Positions 37,248 through 46,559 of a stretch of 64,000 bases of DNA are shown piece by piece (the first letter of the stretch is position 1; the number at the start of each line of letters is the position of its first letter). Position numbers and translations under genes: made by a program. The DNA is from Belliella baltica DSM 15883 (GTDB lineage Bacteria; Bacteroidota; Bacteroidia; Cytophagales; Cyclobacteriaceae), in contig NC_018010.1 in assembly GCF_000265405.1 (NCBI RefSeq), forward strand, positions 1,302,001 to 1,366,000, written 5' to 3'. Below the pieces are notes generated by a model. The model saw only the letters and a program-made list of their open reading frames with translations. It was not told the origin of the DNA and did not search any database.

Positions 37248-37652
37248 CTTCCCACAAACACCCTTTACCACCAGGTTGGCTTCTTCGCTTTTTAAGTTGG
37301 TCGGCAGATTAATTTCCGGGATTTTGTATTTGGGTAAACAGAAGGTTTCGCTGCACACCCGGCAATGGAAATGCACATGCAAGTCCCTTTCGATATTGCA
37401 TTCACATCCCTCTTCGCAAAGCGCATACTTTGGCGCTCCGTTACCGTCATCAATGCTGTGTACCAGTCCATTTTCCTGAAAGGTCTTCAGGGTGCGGAAT
37501 AGTGTCACCCTGTCAGACTTTTCAAATGCTTTTTCCAGGTCAGAAAGGCTGATGGCCGCCTCCTGACTGGTCAGGGCTTCCAGCACCAACAGCCGCATGG
37601 CTGTTGGTCGGATATCCTTTTGCTTGAGTTTATTTTCAAGTTCTTTGATCAT
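37236..37652 (-). CDS. Fur-family metalloregulator (Zur/Fur type)
   Basis: 138 residues. N-terminal winged helix (KDIRPTAMRLLVLEALTSQ...RVTLFRTLKTFQENGLVHSI) and C-terminal dimer/metal domain with HVHFHCRVCSETFCL and CGKC near the end. These Cys pairs fit the structural zinc site and the His/Cys residues a regulatory site. Most likely a zinc-responsive repressor of the surrounding efflux operon. It lies within that operon, 14 bases after the adaptor gene, which would give feedback control. The exact metal cannot be read from sequence. Confidence 0.93.
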   Translation of the reverse strand: MIKELENKLKQKDIRPTAMRLLVLEALTSQEAAISLSDLEKAFEKSDRVTLFRTLKTFQENGLVHSIDDGNGAPKYALCEEGCECNIERDLHVHFHCRVCSETFCLPKYKIPEINLPTNLKSEEANLVVKGVCGKCTG

Positions 37653-37666
37653 AATTGTTAATTCTG

Positions 37667-38869
37667 TTAATGCCCATGTCCACCGCCTTCTTCTTCAGTA
37701 TTTTTGGCCTTCGCCAAGAGGGTAAAGGCACCTTTGGTGACCAGTTGAATGTTGCTCAAGTCCTCCGCTGTATCGGCCAAAGAAATCTGTGTATAACCGT
37801 CTTCGGTATATCCCTTGATGACTTCCAGCATTTCAAAATCGTGCACGGTTTCACCGTTCTCTGATTTCTTACCCGCATATGAAAAAACGTACTGCTTGCC
37901 ACCAAACCGCACAATAGAGGCTTCCGGAGCAGTCAAGGTTTCATTGCTGTCGGTTTCGATTCTGGCAGCTACATACATGCCTGGCTTCAGGTCTTCATGC
38001 ATTTTTCTTAAATGTCCATGTACGGTTACGGAACGGTCTTCCCTTACTCCACTGCCCACAAGGAACACTTCGGCTTCCCGCCATTCTTCGGGTGAATTTG
38101 CAAGGGCAAACCGGATGCGCTGGCCTTCCTTTACCCGTGGGATGTCGTTTTCATATACCGTCAGTTCCACATGCAGATCCTCGGCATTGGTGATGTCCAT
38201 GATCACATCCTGTGGGTTGATGTACTTGCCTACATTGGTGTACACCTCTCGAACTGAACCGTTTACCGGGGCATAAATATTGACAGACGCTGAAACGGTA
38301 CCTTGACGTATTTTTGCTGGATTGAAACCGATAATTTTCAAACGTTCTTCCATGCTTTTAATTCGTGCCTCATTGGCCAGGTAGTCACTTTTAGCCTGTT
38401 GAAAGGTTTTGCCAGAGGCCACCTTTTCATCAAACAACTCCTTCTGACGGTCATATTCTGCTTTCAGAAATTCCTGATTGGCCAAGCCCTCAAGATAATC
38501 CTGTTGGAACTGGATAAACTCCGGATTTTCAATCACTACCAAAAGCTGACCTTTTTTCACTTTGCTGCCCGGCAGCATTTCGGTATATTTCACAAAGCCA
38601 CCATAGGGCATGTTGATGGAAATATTGCTCTGAGGAGGCACGCCAATCACTCCATTAACCCGTAGCTCAGAACCGATAACCTTTCTTTCGGCATTTCCAA
38701 TCTGAATGTCTGCCTGATCGTATTGTGCCTCAGTGAGTTCTACCGTATTCTCACCTTCTTCGTGATGCTCCTCTGTTGTTCCTTCATTTTTTGAACCACA
38801 GGAGGCAATAGTCAATCCCAGTATAAAAACTATTGAGATTCTGTTGATGTATTTGATTGTATTTTTCAT
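37667..38869 (-). CDS. RND efflux periplasmic adaptor (CzcB/CusB type)
   Basis: 400 residues, lipoprotein signal (lipobox ASCGS, Cys about residue 24) and an acidic/His stretch (EEHHEEGENT). The membrane-fusion layout is complete: lipoyl-like half domain (VNGVIGVPPQSNISINMPYGGFV), alpha-helical hairpin (about 125-180), second lipoyl half (SVNIYAPVNGSVREVYTNVGKYI), then beta-barrel and membrane-proximal domains. The C-terminus is His-rich (GGGHGH). It links the inner-membrane pump encoded 14 bases upstream to its outer-membrane channel, here fused to the pump. Confidence 0.95.
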   Translation of the reverse strand: MKNTIKYINRISIVFILGLTIASCGSKNEGTTEEHHEEGENTVELTEAQYDQADIQIGNAERKVIGSELRVNGVIGVPPQSNISINMPYGGFVKYTEMLPGSKVKKGQLLVVIENPEFIQFQQDYLEGLANQEFLKAEYDRQKELFDEKVASGKTFQQAKSDYLANEARIKSMEERLKIIGFNPAKIRQGTVSASVNIYAPVNGSVREVYTNVGKYINPQDVIMDITNAEDLHVELTVYENDIPRVKEGQRIRFALANSPEEWREAEVFLVGSGVREDRSVTVHGHLRKMHEDLKPGMYVAARIETDSNETLTAPEASIVRFGGKQYVFSYAGKKSENGETVHDFEMLEVIKGYTEDGYTQISLADTAEDLSNIQLVTKGAFTLLAKAKNTEEEGGGHGH

Positions 38870-38883
38870 TTGTTGATTTCTTT

Positions 38884-41800
38884 TTATTGAACGCCTGAGA
38901 TAAACTCGATCTGGATAATGGTCTGGTTGTGTTGGTTGAGGATGTCCAGGTAGTTGAACCGGACAGTTAAAGCACGATTGAGTCCCTGGATGTATTCCAC
39001 ATAGCCAATTTCCCCGCTTTCAAACCCCTTTTGCGCTTGTTTAAGAATTAGCTCTGCCTGAGGCAGGGCGTTTTGCTCGTAATAATCGAGGCTTGTCAGA
39101 AATTTTTGATACTGCTGTATGAGTGACCTTAGCCTGCCCTGCAGTTCGTTAGTCACAGCCTGCAGTCGTGCCTCGCTTTCCTGTTTTCTGAGTTCAGCAG
39201 CTTTGATGACCGAGCCTTGTGCCTTTGCTCCAAAAAGTGGAATGGCCACACCCACCTGAAAACCGGTGAAACGGTCGCTGGAGGTGAAGGTGACCGGATT
39301 GCCGTCCACATCCTGGGGTCCATTGAGAGACTGGTTGAAATAACCTACCGTGAGATCCGGTAGTAGCCGTGATTTCTCCACCGACTTTTCTCTTTCAGCT
39401 ACCTCCATTTGTTGGCGGAACCAGGCAAGTGTTGGGTTATTCGCAATGCCTTGCGTATCTAGTAATACACTGCTTTCCCTTGCTTTCAGGTTGCCCACGG
39501 TGATATCTATCGGGCTTTCCAGGTTGAGTAAGGTTTGTAGCTGGGTCTGATAGATTTCAATATCGGACTGGTTTTGCTGCAACATGACTTTTATTTCCGC
39601 CACCTGCGACTCTGCTGTTGCTTTCTCAAGCAAGTTGCTTTCCCCGGTTTGATAACGAAGACCTGCTGTCCTCACAAAGCGCTGGTAAAGGCTGTCCTGC
39701 TCCAGCAATAACTGTCTTCTGCTTTTTTCAAACCAAAGAATATACCAAGTAGCTTTTACCTGCTGCACCAGTTCGTTTTGCGTAGCGTTTTTTCGCCACT
39801 CGCTGGCTTCCATTCTCGCTTTGGCCAACTTGCTTTGGTTGGTATAAACCGTTGGAAAGGCTATGGATTGTGAAATATTGAACTGGTTGTCATTATTGTA
39901 AATACTGTTGTACTGCCCGTGCGTGAGGCTGAAACTGGTCTTAGACAGATTCCAACTTGCCCCTTTTAGCGCCCGTTCCTGCTGGGTTTGCAGGTCTGCT
40001 GCTTTCAGGTTAGGATTGTTTTGAATCGCTACTTGTATCGCCTCATCCAGTGACTGAAAGGAAGCAGGTGATTCCTGTGCCTTTACTTCTTGAAACTGGA
40101 AGAAAAAGAGACCGATAATCAACAAAGGTGCTACTGCTCCGGGTTTTACTTTAATCCCTCTTTCAAAATAATAGTAAAGGATAGGCAATACAACCAGTGT
40201 CAGGAAAGTAGCAGTGATCAACCCGCCAATCACCACAGTGGCCAGCGGACGCTGAACTTCTGCGCCACCGGACTGGGAAAGCGCCATTGGCAGAAAGCCC
40301 ATGGAAGCCACGGCAGCCGTCATGATTACCGGGCGCAGACGTACACTCGTGCCTCTGTAGATCCGTTCGAAAATATCGGAGACACCTTCTTTTTTCAGGT
40401 GATTGAATTCGCCAATTAGGACAATGCCATTCAGCACTGCTACCCCAAATAAGGCAATGAAACCGACGCCTGCAGAAATACTGAATGGCATATCCCTGAG
40501 CCATAAAGCGAGGATTCCCCCGATGGCAGAAAGTGGGATGGCTGTGAAAATCAGGATGCCCTGCTTAATGGAACCGAAAGTGAAATAGAGTAAGACAAAT
40601 ATCAATAGCAGAGCCAAGGGTACGGCCAAGGAGAGTCGTTCACGGGCTTCCACGAGATTTTCAAACTGGCCACCGTAAGACACGGTATAACCGGGTGCAA
40701 ATACGACCGTTTCCTCAATTTTCTGCTGAAGCTCTGTTACTATGCTTTCGACGTCCCGGTTACGCACATTGAAAGCTACGATGATCCGTCTGCGGGTGTC
40801 GTCTCGCTGGATTTGGTAAGGACCTTCCTGGATTTCCACTTCAGCCACCTGATAGAGCGGTATTTGGTGTCCGTCCTTCCGGGCGATGTAAAGGTTCTGA
40901 ACGGACTCTACATCCTCCCGATTGGTCTTATCCAATCGGACCACCAGATCAAAGCGCCTTTCGTTTTCGTAAACCAACCCTGCAGACGCTCCGGCAAAGG
41001 CAGCCTGTACCGAGCGGTTTACGTCCCGGATGGTCAGGCCGTATTTAGCCAATTGATCCCGTTTGTAATTAATGACAATTTGCGGAACACCGGTTACCTC
41101 TTCTATGTACAAATCCTCAGCTCCTTCCACACCAGAAGCCAGCCGTCCTATCTGTTCGGCATACTCCGAAAGCTCATTGAGATCCTCTCCGTATATCTTA
41201 ACCGCTACATCCTGACGAACCCCTGTCATGAGTTCGTTAAAACGCATCTGGATGGGTTGTTGAAATCCAAAAGTAACTCCCGGAATGACCTCCAGAGCTT
41301 CGGCCATTTTGTTGGCCAGTTCTTCCCTGTTAGAGGCTGTGACCCATTCATCTTTGTTTTTTAGAATCACCATCATGTCAGCAGCTTCTACCGGCATGGG
41401 ATCGGTCGGGATTTCTCCTGCACCAATTTTTGATACTACTTGCTTTACTTCCGGAAACTGTTCGAGTAGAATTTTTTCCGCCTGGGTAGTTGCTTCAACC
41501 GTATTTTGTAAAGAACTCCCTGTAATCACCCGGGTTTCTACCGCAAAGTCGCCTTCCTCAAGTGTTGGAATAAATTCCCCACCCATATTGGAAAACACCC
41601 ATAGGGAAGTGCCAAATAATCCAAGCGCAATGGCTAACATTAATGACCGTTTATGCATCGCCCATCGGATTGTCGGGTCGTACAGCCTGTGAAAGAAAGC
41701 CATGATCTTGTCTGAAATATTAGGCTTGTATTCTGTCTTTTTACTTAGCACAAGAGCGGACATCATGGGCACATAAGTAAGTGAAAGGATAAAAGCACCC

Positions 41801-43257
41801 AAAATGGCAAAGCTCACCGTCTGCGCCATAGGGCCAAACATTTTGCCTTCTATCCCCACTAAAGCAAGGATGGGCAGGTACACGATGAGAATAATGATCT
41901 CCCCGAATGCGGCTGAGTTCCTTATTTTGCTTGCAGATTGATAAACCTCCTGGTCCATTTCCTGCTGGGTAAGTTTTCTTCCAAGTTTCAGTAAACCCAG
42001 GTGATGGAGGGTAGCCTCCACAATGATCACCGCTCCGTCCACAATCAACCCAAAATCAATAGCTCCCAAACTCATCAGGTTGCCCGACACACCAAAGAGG
42101 TTCATCATGCCAAAGGCAAAAATGAGCGCAAGGGGAATTACCGATGCTACAATCAAACCTGCACGGAGATTTCCCAGCAGCAGCAACAAAACGAAGATCA
42201 CGATCAAGGCTCCTTCAGCCAGGTTTTTGCTCACTGTACCGATGGCAGTGTTTACCAATTTTGTACGGTCCAGAAAAGGCTCAATGGTAACTCCCTCCGG
42301 CAATGTTTTGCGGATTTCCGCAATCCGGCTTTTTACGTTCTCGATAACTTCAGCTGAGTTTTCTCCTTTCAGCATCATTACAATGGCGCTAACCACCTCG
42401 CCTTCACCATCCCGAGTAGTGGCGCCATACCGTACTGCATTCCCAAGCTGTACCTTTGCCACATCTTTTATGAGGACAGGAATTCCATCCTGATTATTTT
42501 TGATGAGCATGTTACGGATGTCATCCATGTCGCTTACCAGACCTTCACTTCGGATGAAATAGGCACTGAGGTTTTTCTCGATATAAGCCCCTCCGGTATT
42601 CTCGTTGTTTTCTTCCAGTGCCTGAAAAATATCGGCTATAGAAACGTTCATGGCCTTGAGCCTGTCCGGGTCTATGGCGATTTCGTACTGCTTGAGATAG
42701 CCACCAAAGCTACTTACATCGGCAACACCGGGCGTACCCAGCAACTGCCTGCGAACTATCCAGTCCTGAATGGTTCGTAGTTCACGGGCGTCATATTGAT
42801 CTTCATAGCCCGGTTCGGTACCTACCACATATTGATAAATTTCCCCCAATCCGGTAGTAATGGGGGCCATACCCGGCTGCCCCACTCCCGGTGGGATTTG
42901 GGCTTGCACATCGGCCAGGCGTTCGTTTACCTGCTGACGTGCCCAATACACATCCACATCTTCTTTGAACACGATGGTCACCACAGACAGCCCAAAACGG
43001 GAGAATGAACGGATCTCGTCCAGTTCTGGGATGGTGGCCATGGTGATTTCGATGGGGAATGTGATTAAACGTTCTACTTCTTCTGCCGCCAGAGATGGGG
43101 AAGAGGTGATAACCTGTACTTGATTGTTTGTAATATCCGGTACGGCATCAATGGGAAGCTGTGTAAGCGAGTAGCCTCCCCAAATGACCAGGCCCAGCGT
43201 GAGCAGGCCAATGATCAGTTTGTTTTTGACTGAAAATTGAATGATTTTATCCAGCAT
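38884..43257 (-). CDS. CzcA-type RND metal pump fused to a TolC-type outer-membrane channel
   Basis: 1457 residues. Residues 1 to about 1035 are a full CusA/CzcA pump (MLDKIIQFSVKNKLIIGLL..., PDITNNQVQV, the proton-relay segment GAIDFGLIVDGAVIIVEA near 405, the second half helices ending PILYYYFERG). A linker with a hydrophobic segment and AQ cleavage-like site (LLIIGLFFFQFQEVKAQE, about 1040-1058) leads to about 400 residues of outer-membrane efflux protein (SLDEAIQVAIQNNPNLKAADLQTQQERA...). The frame is intact. Similar pump-channel fusions are known in Bacteroidota annotation. Cleavage at the linker would release a normal trimeric channel. It heads the czc-like operon. Confidence 0.95.
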   Translation of the reverse strand: MLDKIIQFSVKNKLIIGLLTLGLVIWGGYSLTQLPIDAVPDITNNQVQVITSSPSLAAEEVERLITFPIEITMATIPELDEIRSFSRFGLSVVTIVFKEDVDVYWARQQVNERLADVQAQIPPGVGQPGMAPITTGLGEIYQYVVGTEPGYEDQYDARELRTIQDWIVRRQLLGTPGVADVSSFGGYLKQYEIAIDPDRLKAMNVSIADIFQALEENNENTGGAYIEKNLSAYFIRSEGLVSDMDDIRNMLIKNNQDGIPVLIKDVAKVQLGNAVRYGATTRDGEGEVVSAIVMMLKGENSAEVIENVKSRIAEIRKTLPEGVTIEPFLDRTKLVNTAIGTVSKNLAEGALIVIFVLLLLLGNLRAGLIVASVIPLALIFAFGMMNLFGVSGNLMSLGAIDFGLIVDGAVIIVEATLHHLGLLKLGRKLTQQEMDQEVYQSASKIRNSAAFGEIIILIVYLPILALVGIEGKMFGPMAQTVSFAILGAFILSLTYVPMMSALVLSKKTEYKPNISDKIMAFFHRLYDPTIRWAMHKRSLMLAIALGLFGTSLWVFSNMGGEFIPTLEEGDFAVETRVITGSSLQNTVEATTQAEKILLEQFPEVKQVVSKIGAGEIPTDPMPVEAADMMVILKNKDEWVTASNREELANKMAEALEVIPGVTFGFQQPIQMRFNELMTGVRQDVAVKIYGEDLNELSEYAEQIGRLASGVEGAEDLYIEEVTGVPQIVINYKRDQLAKYGLTIRDVNRSVQAAFAGASAGLVYENERRFDLVVRLDKTNREDVESVQNLYIARKDGHQIPLYQVAEVEIQEGPYQIQRDDTRRRIIVAFNVRNRDVESIVTELQQKIEETVVFAPGYTVSYGGQFENLVEARERLSLAVPLALLLIFVLLYFTFGSIKQGILIFTAIPLSAIGGILALWLRDMPFSISAGVGFIALFGVAVLNGIVLIGEFNHLKKEGVSDIFERIYRGTSVRLRPVIMTAAVASMGFLPMALSQSGGAEVQRPLATVVIGGLITATFLTLVVLPILYYYFERGIKVKPGAVAPLLIIGLFFFQFQEVKAQESPASFQSLDEAIQVAIQNNPNLKAADLQTQQERALKGASWNLSKTSFSLTHGQYNSIYNNDNQFNISQSIAFPTVYTNQSKLAKARMEASEWRKNATQNELVQQVKATWYILWFEKSRRQLLLEQDSLYQRFVRTAGLRYQTGESNLLEKATAESQVAEIKVMLQQNQSDIEIYQTQLQTLLNLESPIDITVGNLKARESSVLLDTQGIANNPTLAWFRQQMEVAEREKSVEKSRLLPDLTVGYFNQSLNGPQDVDGNPVTFTSSDRFTGFQVGVAIPLFGAKAQGSVIKAAELRKQESEARLQAVTNELQGRLRSLIQQYQKFLTSLDYYEQNALPQAELILKQAQKGFESGEIGYVEYIQGLNRALTVRFNYLDILNQHNQTIIQIEFISGVQ

Positions 43258-43336
43258 TTATTTTGCATTTTGAATCCTGATTTAATGAATTGATTGGGGC
43301 AAAAATGCCCATCGGTGGAATGCCGGACGGCAATAG

Positions 43337-43376
43337 AAAAACTACACTTTACTTCATTACGCAGTGCAACGAAGTA
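43337..43376 (-). promoter_or_regulatory. Candidate promoter and operator of the czc-like operon
   Basis: A 27-bp imperfect palindrome (43350-43376; outer TACTTC/GAAGTA) overlaps a minus-strand TTG (43369-43367). After 22 bases comes TAGTTTTT (43344-43337), one base from the TAnnTTTG box. It lies 80 to 120 bases before the pump start. A good candidate target for the Fur-family protein in this operon. Confidence 0.5.
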
Positions 43377-43402
43377 AAAGTCATTTAAATGTGTCCGGTA
43401 AA

Positions 43403-43801
43403 TCAGGCCTTGGGGGGCTGGAAAGAAGATTCTGAGTACTCAGAACAAAGAGAAAAATTATAATGACTACCCTTGGTTTGGGTAGAAAAGTGTAAAGTGG
43501 CTATTTCTGGCTGCCCCAGTAAAGGGGTCATGAAAATGTGGACGTGACAGCACTGGTGCTGGCCATGAAAGGGTAGATCATCGTGATCAGAATCATCGTG
43601 GTGCCCTTGAGCATCACCCGTATCATTGAAATAAACTTCAGCCAAAAAATCCAAAAATGAATCCCCATCAAATTCCTGATGTTCTTCGTAGTGATCAAAA
43701 AGGTTGGGGAGCTTTTGCAGCTCGCAACATAAATCCATACCAGGTGCCATTGCCTGCATCAGGAACAGAAAACTGAACGATATGGATAAGATGGAATTCA
43801 T
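43403..43801 (-). CDS. His/Asp-rich secreted hypothetical protein
   Basis: 132 residues with an N-terminal hydrophobic signal-like stretch (MNSILSISFSFLFLMQAMA) followed by MDLCCELQKL. The centre is rich in His and Asp (HHDDSDHDD...HGQHQCCHVHIF), with two Cys-Cys pairs, likely metal ligands. Probably an exported metal-binding or sensing protein; similar small proteins lie before czc operons in Bacteroidota. Own promoter with an inverted-repeat operator upstream. Confidence 0.75.
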   Translation of the reverse strand: MNSILSISFSFLFLMQAMAPGMDLCCELQKLPNLFDHYEEHQEFDGDSFLDFLAEVYFNDTGDAQGHHDDSDHDDLPFHGQHQCCHVHIFMTPLLGQPEIATLHFSTQTKGSHYNFSLCSEYSESSFQPPKA

Positions 43802-43808
43802 TTACCTG

Positions 43809-43865
43809 CAAATATACGCAAAATAAAGGTGCAAGGGTAGTGCATTTTTTTCACTACCATTGCAC
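43809..43865 (-). promoter_or_regulatory. Promoter with overlapping operator for the His-rich protein gene
   Basis: Two 16-base arms (43829-43844 and 43850-43865) match as inverted repeats at 14 of 16 positions (GTGCAANGGTAGTGNA). The gene-proximal arm contains the minus-strand TTG (43834-43832); 15 bases on is TATATTTG (43816-43809). A repressor bound here would block the promoter. Confidence 0.6.
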
Positions 43866-43892
43866 TATCCTTATTTCAAAAAAATAGCAGCG

Positions 43893-45950
43893 TTATAACA
43901 ACATCTTCCTTTTCAGCAATTGCGCATTAATGGCCACTATGACCGTACTCAGGCTCATGAATACTGCGCCTATAGCAGGACTAATCACCAGACCCGGAAT
44001 AAATCCTGTGGCCAAAGGCAATGCAATTGCGTTGTAGCCGGTAGCCCAGGCGAGGTTCTGGATCATCTTGTTGTAGGTGGCTCTGCCAAACAGTACCAGG
44101 TTGGCAATGTCCTTTGGGTTGCTGTTAACCAATATGATATCGGCTGTTTCGGCTGCCACATCGGTACCTGAACCTACAGCAATACCCACATTGGCTTGTG
44201 CCAGTGCAGGGGCATCATTTACCCCATCACCCGTCATGGCTACAAAGTGCCCTTCTTTTTGGAGTTTCTTAATGATTTCCACTTTTTGATGGGGCAGTAC
44301 TTCACTGTAGTAGCCATCCAGCCCGAGTTTTTCACTGACTGCCTTGGCGGTTTTCTCATTGTCCCCGGTAGCCATGTAGAGCTTCATGCCTTTTTCCCGA
44401 AGCGTTTCGATGGCCTTAGGGCTTTCTTCCCTGATTTGATCGGACAAGGCTATGAAGCCAATCAACTTTTCTTCCAAAAGCACAAAAACTATGGTTTCTG
44501 CGGCATCAGATCCTGCCTGTTCAGGGATGTTTATGTTGTTTTCTTTCAGATAGCCGGGGCTGACCACTTTCCAGTTTTGTCCATCGATCTTGCCCTGAAT
44601 GCCCTTGGCCGTCAGCGATTCAAAATTTTCAACCTTTTTCAATGCCAGGCCTGCCTCTTTCGCTGCTTTCACAATGCCTTGTGCAATTGGGTGCTCCGAT
44701 TGCTGCTCCAGCGAAGCGGCAAAGGACAGCAGTTCATTTTTGTTCATATCATCAGAAAGGCTCTCATATCGTGAGACACCAAATTTGCCTTCGGTCAACG
44801 TGCCTGTTTTGTCAAACACCATTGCGGTAATCTTCCGAGCATTTTCAAAAGCAGTACGGTTGCGGATCAGCAAGCCTTTTCCTGCTGAAACAGCAGTGGA
44901 AATGGCTACAACTAGTGGTATGGCCAAACCCAACGCATGTGGACAGGATATAACCATGACGGTCACCATTCGTTCCAATGCAAAATCTAAAGGCTTACCC
45001 AAGCTGATCCAGGTCACCAGCGTAGCTGTACCGGCACCAATGGCGATGAACGTGAGCCATCTGGCGGCAATGTTGGCCAGGTTTTGGGTTTTCGATTTGG
45101 CTTTCTGAGCCTCTTCCACCAGCGTGATCACTTTATTGAGGTAGCTTTCTTTCCCGGTTTTGGACACTTTCACCTTGATGGATTGGCTGCCATTTACTGA
45201 TCCGCCAATGACCGGGTCGCCCTTGGATTTTTTCACCGGCTTGCTCTCACCGGTGAGCATGCTTTCGTCCAGGTGGCTTTCCCCATCCACCACTGTACCG
45301 TCCGCAGGTATTTTTTCATTGGCTTTTATCAGGATGATATCCTCCTTTTTCAGTTCATCCACTTTGATGTCCTTGATATCGTCACCCTGTACCAAATGCG
45401 CCTCGGACGGCATCATCTGTACTAATAATTCGAGAGCCTTCGATGCTCCCATTACTGATTTCATCTCGATCCAGTGCCCTAGCAGCATGATGACAATCAG
45501 TGTCGCCAACTCCCAGAAGAAGTCCATTCCCTCCAAACCAAAAACCACTGCCGAGCTGTATACGTAAGCCACGGTAATGGCCACTGCGATCAGGGTCATC
45601 ATACCCGGGTTTTTGTCTTTTAGCTCGTCCCAAAGTCCTTTAAGAAAAGGCCAGCCCCCATAAAAGAAGACAATAGTAGAAAGCCCAAAAAGGACGTACT
45701 GATCACCAAAAAAGGTCAGCTCAAATCCCAGTAATTGCTGGATCATGTGAGATAATGCCAGGATCGGTACCGTGAGCACCAGAGAAATCCAAAAACGCTT
45801 CTTGAAATCATCGATCATCATGGCATGATGGTCGTGGTGTCCATGCTGATGGTCTGATTTGTTGACGGTTTGATCATCTGATGATTGGCTCTTTTGGTGG
45901 TCATCATCGTGGTGATGGTGCTTGTGATGTTCGTGATTATGCTTTTCCAT
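43893..45950 (-). CDS. copB: Copper/silver P-type ATPase, CPH type (CopB)
   Basis: 685 residues. The first 45 are extremely His/Asp-rich (HNHEHHKHHHHDDDHQ...HQHGHHDHHAMM), replacing an HMA domain as in CopB. CPH metal site in VISCPHALGLAIP (about 335), DKTGTLTEG (about 378), SEHPIAQGI, and GDGVNDAPALAQANVGIAVGSG. CPH ATPases (P1B-3) move Cu(II)/Cu(I) and Ag(I) out of the cytoplasm. Last gene of the multicopper oxidase-APC-PepSY-DUF2911 run. Confidence 0.95.
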   Translation of the reverse strand: MEKHNHEHHKHHHHDDDHQKSQSSDDQTVNKSDHQHGHHDHHAMMIDDFKKRFWISLVLTVPILALSHMIQQLLGFELTFFGDQYVLFGLSTIVFFYGGWPFLKGLWDELKDKNPGMMTLIAVAITVAYVYSSAVVFGLEGMDFFWELATLIVIMLLGHWIEMKSVMGASKALELLVQMMPSEAHLVQGDDIKDIKVDELKKEDIILIKANEKIPADGTVVDGESHLDESMLTGESKPVKKSKGDPVIGGSVNGSQSIKVKVSKTGKESYLNKVITLVEEAQKAKSKTQNLANIAARWLTFIAIGAGTATLVTWISLGKPLDFALERMVTVMVISCPHALGLAIPLVVAISTAVSAGKGLLIRNRTAFENARKITAMVFDKTGTLTEGKFGVSRYESLSDDMNKNELLSFAASLEQQSEHPIAQGIVKAAKEAGLALKKVENFESLTAKGIQGKIDGQNWKVVSPGYLKENNINIPEQAGSDAAETIVFVLLEEKLIGFIALSDQIREESPKAIETLREKGMKLYMATGDNEKTAKAVSEKLGLDGYYSEVLPHQKVEIIKKLQKEGHFVAMTGDGVNDAPALAQANVGIAVGSGTDVAAETADIILVNSNPKDIANLVLFGRATYNKMIQNLAWATGYNAIALPLATGFIPGLVISPAIGAVFMSLSTVIVAINAQLLKRKMLL

Positions 45951-45968
45951 GAGTAAAAATTTTAGTGG

Positions 45969-46559
45969 TTAATCTGTTTTAAATGGAAGGGAAACACTTA
46001 GCTTTTCCCAAGACATGCGGATAGCGCCCGAACCCTCTCTTTTGTCTTCAATGGTATAAGTAAGCCGTTCTGATAGCGGCATTTCTGTTTCAGGTGTTAC
46101 CTCGATCCTGATAATATCCTCTGCCTGATCGTAATCATCAGCAAGGTGCTGCTCCCAGTTTTTGTTTAGGATCAACGTCCAGCGTTCCTGTCCGGGGATA
46201 GTAAAGAATGCATATTTCCCTTTGGGTATGGTCGTACCTTCTATCTCGATTGCTTTGGAAAATTCTATGCTGGTGGCACTGTGGGCACCCGCAACCCAAA
46301 CTTCGTCAAAAGGTACCAGGCCGCCCCAAATGACCCTACTTCGAACCGCAGGTGAGTGGTAGTACACAGAAACGTGGGCATCACCCACATTGCCATGCGC
46401 TTCCTGAGGGATGCTCTTTTTCGAATTATCCGATTGGTCGACCGTAGAGGTTGCGGCTTCCGGCTGATGGTGTTCGTGACCACCATTTTCACCTTTTTTG
46501 TTTTGGCAGGATACGATCAGCAATCCCAGTGCAAGTGTGTAAATTAGTTTGTTCATCAT
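45969..46559 (-). CDS. DUF2911 lipoprotein
   Basis: 196 residues with a lipoprotein signal (LLIVSCQ, Cys about residue 18). The DUF2911 domain covers about 55-190: GDAHVSVYYHSPAVRSRVIWGGLVPFDEVWVAGAHSATSIEFS...GKYAFFTIPGQERWTLILN. These are periplasmic or outer-membrane proteins of unknown function in Bacteroidota. The N-terminal linker is His-rich, which fits the copper context. Overlaps the PepSY gene by 4 bases. Confidence 0.92.
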   Translation of the reverse strand: MMNKLIYTLALGLLIVSCQNKKGENGGHEHHQPEAATSTVDQSDNSKKSIPQEAHGNVGDAHVSVYYHSPAVRSRVIWGGLVPFDEVWVAGAHSATSIEFSKAIEIEGTTIPKGKYAFFTIPGQERWTLILNKNWEQHLADDYDQAEDIIRIEVTPETEMPLSERLTYTIEDKREGSGAIRMSWEKLSVSLPFKTD

